The position numbers were made by a program, and so were the translations under genes. From Kitasatospora griseola (lineage in GTDB: Bacteria > Actinomycetota > Actinomycetes > Streptomycetales > Streptomycetaceae), in assembly GCF_014648555.1 (NCBI RefSeq), contig NZ_BMRI01000034.1, positions 1-39,778 of the forward strand: a stretch of 39,778 nucleotides of DNA, given 5' to 3'. This document shows, one piece after another, positions 37,201-39,778 of this stretch. The notes below the pieces were generated by a model. It saw nothing but the letters and a program-made list of their open reading frames with translations, did not search any database and was not told where the DNA came from. Position 1 is the stretch's first letter. The number at the start of each line of letters is the position of its first letter.

Positions 37201-37494
37201 TTCCTGGACGATCTGAACGGCAGCATCCGTCGCATCGTCCTCGACCGTGTCGCCGAGGTCGACCCGGCCGAACTCGACACCACCGCCGAGGCCTTCGACC
37301 ACTTCGTCCAGGAGTGGAGGTACGCGGCCGAGGACTACTCCGACCTGGTCTACGAAGCGCCCCGGGGCACGCGTGCGCCTGCCTTGCTGAGCAGCTACGA
37401 CGACGAAGCGCTCACCACCGGGGCCGAGTCGTGGCCCACCCTGTGGAGCCTGCGTGACGTCGATGCCTCGTCCGTCTTCTTCGAGGAGCGCTGA
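34258..37494 (+). CDS. drmA: DISARM helicase DrmA
   Basis: This 1078-residue protein matches the DrmA type of SF2 helicase. It has a long N-terminal region without motifs, Walker A WFPTGGGKTEAYLGL (about 459-473), a Cys pair CPWCG (about 579) and CPAVDC (about 605) suggesting an inserted zinc ribbon, DELH in LIVQDELHLISGPLG (about 665), STATIR (about 700), and TNMISVGVDIDRLGL with AEYIQATSRVGRQ (about 867-905). In DISARM, DrmA pairs with DrmB on DNA with single-stranded ends and is required for blocking phage DNA. It begins at a GTG overlapping the SF1 helicase stop (GTGA) and is followed 3 nt later by drmB. Confidence 0.9.
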   Translation: MSESIHRAHYEMCDSLLTAVRDDLLGPVGGTDEVLTGDAPITMYPIGVLFPRTRSQDGHREPSEQENEQDGLDTTPITRRVVEEEAADLGVSLAGIRMPSSLGLTFAVDPNVAPRLKFSVRAAVYRPEDENGKPVAAKRTEARSTKAQKEHWRRAELRPDPVVVDVTVPGFPDLDPLHPGLELRVLVRPPSKQHGTVTVTATVVNSLEVGQYDLRDAHCFYQPVLEVTAEDGTAAPFVERRAAVGAADSELALSRMLHRHAPTFATGHGCAAYWEWTPPAIGEVGTDRAVVTSVRTEFVPSHEVLLTDSNPEIDTSALTMHGLGTAPTDEIVAALRRMLDGYRIWIDGQEEQSHALAGTEHGPIAVKQVRQCRRALRRMHDGVDLLADPDRPEVLRAFRLANLAMADQRARTAWIKGGRSGLPDASAGRWRPFQISFVLLCLVGIVDPEHEDRGVADLLWFPTGGGKTEAYLGLIAFTTFLRRLRDGATGGGVTVLMRYTLRLLTLQQFERATTLICAMERIRAEDPASLGDEEISIGMWVGRSATPNRLSVAAQRLRELRNNPLRPLQTENPVQLRGCPWCGEPLSPDDYAVDEATVRMVISCPAVDCAFQTGLPVHLVDDAVYHARPTLVIATVDKFASLPWRPDSAALFNLTAPPGTRPPELIVQDELHLISGPLGTLTGLYETAVDALARQPKVVASTATIRRADQQGSRLFARRVDQFPPAGLDSRDSWFAVETSRDRKAARRYVGLLTSSTSQATLLIRVYAALLHRAATRGAPDHVKDAYWTLVGYFNSLRLLSAAELQVLDDVQERLDYLAVRDGVEPRRVDGLTELSSRANASDISRRLKEVERSLPEKDVLDVLLATNMISVGVDIDRLGLMAVMGQPQTTAEYIQATSRVGRQHPGFVAVMLNSARSRDRSHYEDFQQFHSALYREVESTSVTPFSSRARERGLHAVIVALARLTLPKAGPNAAAGRIEDFLDDLNGSIRRIVLDRVAEVDPAELDTTAEAFDHFVQEWRYAAEDYSDLVYEAPRGTRAPALLSSYDDEALTTGAESWPTLWSLRDVDASSVFFEER

Positions 37495-37497
37495 GCT

Positions 37498-39342
37498 GTG
37501 ACACCTCTTCCCCCTCGCACCCGCCGTCGGAGCCTGGTCTCCGGCCCGGTCCGTGCCGCCCGTCGACTCGGAGAGATCCGGCGCGCACAGTTGATCACCA
37601 CGTACGGCGTCGGCGCGATGATCGCGGTGGACAACGAGTCGTTCCTGGTCCGCGGCATCGACTCGTGGGACGTCTCACAGGCACCGGTCGTCGTGGAGCC
37701 CCGGCTCTCCGACCAACTGCACGTGTACGAGTTCCGCCTGCCGCCCGCGCCCGACCCGGACCTGGCGAAGGACGGCGTCCGGGCCGTGCGGTTCCCCGAG
37801 TGGTACTCCTGCCCGCGCTGCGGCGCTCTCCAGCCGTATCGGAAGTTCAACCCCCCCGCAGGTCGGGCCGAGTGTTCGAACTGTCAGGAAGGCCTGGTCC
37901 CGTCCCGATTCGTGATGGCCTGCGCAAACGGCCACCTGGAGGACTTCCCCTACTGGCAGTGGGTGCACCGGAACAACGGTCGAACCGAGACCGGGAGCTG
38001 TGGAGGCGGCCTGACGTTCAGGTCGGACGGCTCGACCGCCTCGCTGCGCGCCGTACTGATCAGCTGCAGCTGCGGCGTTTCGGCGTCGATGGAGGGGTCG
38101 TTCCGTCGCACGGCACTCGATGACCTGCGCATCCGCTGCGGCGGCCGTCTCCCGTGGTTGAAGGACGCACCTGCCGAGCACTGCACGGAAGCGCCGCGTA
38201 CCCTCCAGCGTGGTTCCTCCTCCGTCTGGTTCCCCGTCGTGCACTCCGCGCTGTCCATCCCCCCGTGGAGCGAGGGCCTGGCGAAGCTCGCGGCAGGCCT
38301 GTACAGCAAGTTGAAGGACGAGGACGACTCCTTCGTCCGCCGGTACCTGCGCGTCGAAAAGATCCTCGAGCACCATCCTGCCTACGACCCCGAGGAGATC
38401 GTGTCACTGATCCGCGAACGCCGGGAGACCGAGCGGAGCTCCACGGAGCAGGGCCCGATCGAATCCGGGCAACAGGACGCACCGCGCACGGCGATCTACC
38501 GCGACGAATACGACAGCCTGCGCCGGACGCATCGGGAGGATCCCGATGTCGGGGCCCAGGATTTCGTCTGCGAACCGCCGGCCGGGTCGACCGGACCGCT
38601 CCGGGAGTCCCACGGCCTCGGCCAGATCATGCTGGTGAAGCGCCTGCGTGAGGTCCGCGCCCTGCAGTCGTTCACCAGGATCGAGGAGCCGGGCCTGGCG
38701 GCAATGCCTCGGCACGCGCCGATCTGGCACCAGAGGCAGACGTGGCTGCCCGCGATCGAGGTCCGGGGCGAGGGAGTGTTCCTGCGGCTCGACACCGATC
38801 GTCTGCGCCAGTGGGAGCAACTACCCGGCCCCATCTCCCGGGCCCGGCGAATCCGTGCGAACCACGATCGTCTGCTGCACGAGCGCGCCAAGGGTTCGGA
38901 CCGGCCGGTACCGTCGTCCCACGCCGATCCGCGGTACGTGCTGCTGCACACCCTCGCCCACGTGCTGATCAACGAGTGGAGCCTGGACGGCGGTTACCCG
39001 GCCGCCGCACTGCGGGAACGCCTGTACGCGGGCGACGACATGGCGGGAATCCTGATCTACACCGCGACGAGCGATTCGGCCGGCAGCCTGGGAGGCATCG
39101 TCGCCCAGGGCGAGCCGGACCGGTTGGAAAGCTCACTGCGGTCGGCGTTGGCCCGCGCCGAATGGTGCTCCAACGATCCGCTGTGCGCGGAGTCGGAGGC
39201 CAGTGGCGCCGACGGGCTCAACCTGGCCGCCTGCCATGCGTGCGTGCTGCTTCCCGAGACCAGCTGCGAGAACAACAACATCCTGCTCGACCGGGCCACC
39301 CTGATCGGCTCGCTGGACGGATCCTCACCGGGATTCTTCTGA
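37498..39342 (+). CDS. drmB: DISARM protein DrmB (DUF1998)
   Basis: This 614-residue protein is DrmB-like. An N-terminal LGEIRRAQLITTYGVGAMIA is followed by zinc-binding pairs YSCPRCGALQ and CSNCQEG (about 103-130) and the segment MACANGHLEDFPYWQWVH. The C-terminal DUF1998 domain has HTLAHVLINEWSLDGGYPAA (about 480-500), GILIYTATSDSAGSLGGIV, WCSNDPLCAES and NLAACHACVLLPETSCE, rich in probable metal-binding Cys. DrmB forms a complex with DrmA. The GTG at 37498 is 3 nt after the drmA stop. In described DISARM loci drmC (phospholipase D-like nuclease) usually follows; here a terminator follows instead. Confidence 0.9.
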   Translation: MTPLPPRTRRRSLVSGPVRAARRLGEIRRAQLITTYGVGAMIAVDNESFLVRGIDSWDVSQAPVVVEPRLSDQLHVYEFRLPPAPDPDLAKDGVRAVRFPEWYSCPRCGALQPYRKFNPPAGRAECSNCQEGLVPSRFVMACANGHLEDFPYWQWVHRNNGRTETGSCGGGLTFRSDGSTASLRAVLISCSCGVSASMEGSFRRTALDDLRIRCGGRLPWLKDAPAEHCTEAPRTLQRGSSSVWFPVVHSALSIPPWSEGLAKLAAGLYSKLKDEDDSFVRRYLRVEKILEHHPAYDPEEIVSLIRERRETERSSTEQGPIESGQQDAPRTAIYRDEYDSLRRTHREDPDVGAQDFVCEPPAGSTGPLRESHGLGQIMLVKRLREVRALQSFTRIEEPGLAAMPRHAPIWHQRQTWLPAIEVRGEGVFLRLDTDRLRQWEQLPGPISRARRIRANHDRLLHERAKGSDRPVPSSHADPRYVLLHTLAHVLINEWSLDGGYPAAALRERLYAGDDMAGILIYTATSDSAGSLGGIVAQGEPDRLESSLRSALARAEWCSNDPLCAESEASGADGLNLAACHACVLLPETSCENNNILLDRATLIGSLDGSSPGFF

Positions 39343-39473
39343 GCCTCCGGCGTTCGGGCCGCAGATCCGAACGGTTCGACGGCCTCGGCGGGCCGAACCG
39401 GACACGTCGAGACCGGCACGCCGCCCCCTCCGGCCCGATCTGCTGACACCTGACGGTGATCCTGACTGAGCTG

Positions 39474-39498
39474 CCCCGCCCGGGATTTCCGGGCGGGG
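39474..39498. terminator. Bidirectional terminator after drmB
   Basis: CCCCGCCCGG (39474-39483), loop GATTT, CCGGGCGGGG (39489-39498): a perfect 10-bp hairpin between drmB and the convergent EF-G-like gene. Confidence 0.85.
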
Positions 39499-39513
39499 CC
39501 GCTGTCGTGCCGT

Positions 39514-39778
39514 CTACTGCCGGCGCGGGGCCGGGGCGTAGCCGGTCGGGTGGGTGGTGAAGGTGCCGCGGCCCTGGGTGCGGCTGCGCAGGGCGCCGGC
39601 GTAGCCGAAGAGTTCGGCGAGGGGGACGGTGGCGGTCAGGGCTGCGTCGGTGGCGCCGCGGGGGGCGGAGCCGTGGACGCGGCCTCGGCGGGCGGAGAGG
39701 TCGCCGAGGACGCCGCCGACGGTGTCCTGCGGGACGGTCGCGGTGAGGTCCACCACGGGTTCCAGCAGGACCGGGCTG
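39514..39778 (-). CDS. EF-G-like translation factor, C-terminal end only (cut by window)
   Basis: The last about 87 residues of a minus-strand gene that continues past the window's right edge. LLEPVVDLTATVPQDTVGGV, LGDLSARRGRVHGS, VPLAELFGYAGALRSRTQGR and GTFTTHPTGYAPAP match domain V of elongation factor G. The sequence is looser than housekeeping EF-G and fits the actinomycete EF-G-like paralogue (EF-G2), a GTPase of uncertain role. It converges on drmB across a strong terminator and probably marks the end of the defence locus. Confidence 0.85.
   Translation of the reverse strand, partial: SPVLLEPVVDLTATVPQDTVGGVLGDLSARRGRVHGSAPRGATDAALTATVPLAELFGYAGALRSRTQGRGTFTTHPTGYAPAPRRQ

Noticed and set aside
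34111-37302. A 1063-codon open frame on the minus strand
   Set aside because: Antisense shadow of drmA, with no motif and no start signal.
37498-39342. Druantia-type DruE as an alternative for the DUF1998 gene
   Set aside because: DruE combines helicase and DUF1998 in one large protein. Here they are two adjacent genes, as in DrmA/DrmB.

Overview
The window looks like chromosome from a high-GC actinomycete, most likely Streptomyces, Kitasatospora or a close relative. The coding regions are strongly G/C-biased at third positions, GTG starts and 4-nt start/stop overlaps are common, and the gene content (MmyB-type regulator, TetR/MFS pair, EF-G-like paralogue) fits. No species can be named from sequence alone.

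Left part (1-15.2 kb), accessory. A MerR-like gene on the minus strand diverges from a four-gene type I-G (formerly I-U) CRISPR-Cas interference operon: csb1 (Cas7), csb2 (Cas5/Cas6-like), cas3 (helicase with C-terminal HD) and a short Cas8-like gene. A leader of about 0.2 kb and an array of about 63 repeats (8766-13330) follow on the same strand. No cas1, cas2 or cas4 lies in the window. The array holds three tandemly duplicated repeat-spacer units, two internal clusters of half-decayed repeats and paired base changes in the repeat stem. It is followed by a badly decayed AlbA-type gene. A tRNA-Pro(GGG) then closes the region, with a tandem 10-bp repeat on its 3' side that may be an integration-site remnant.

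Middle part (15.3-20.0 kb), ordinary. TetR and MFS genes are paired and diverge from an atypical SDR gene. A secreted PEBP-like protein and an MmyB-type regulator follow.

Right part (20.0-39.3 kb), the main find. This is a roughly 19-kb DISARM-related defence locus in three transcription units: (i) vsr followed by two cytosine-C5 methyltransferase genes, the first lacking the catalytic Cys; (ii) a divergent, translationally coupled minus-strand trio (XRE-GHKL ATPase, then two proteins of unknown function); (iii) a small orphan protein, a 1594-residue GHKL-SF2 helicase fusion, a UvrD-like SF1 helicase, DrmA and DrmB, the last four nearly all overlapping. The content fits neither described DISARM class: there is no DrmC, DrmD, DrmE or DrmMI, but there is a methyltransferase pair, Vsr, two GHKL ATPases, an extra SF1 helicase and unknown proteins. 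The likely logic, which is inference, is host-DNA marking by the methyltransferases, Vsr repair of deaminated 5-methylcytosine, and DrmAB plus helicase/ATPase modules acting on unmarked invading DNA. A strong hairpin separates drmB from a convergent EF-G-like gene cut by the window edge.
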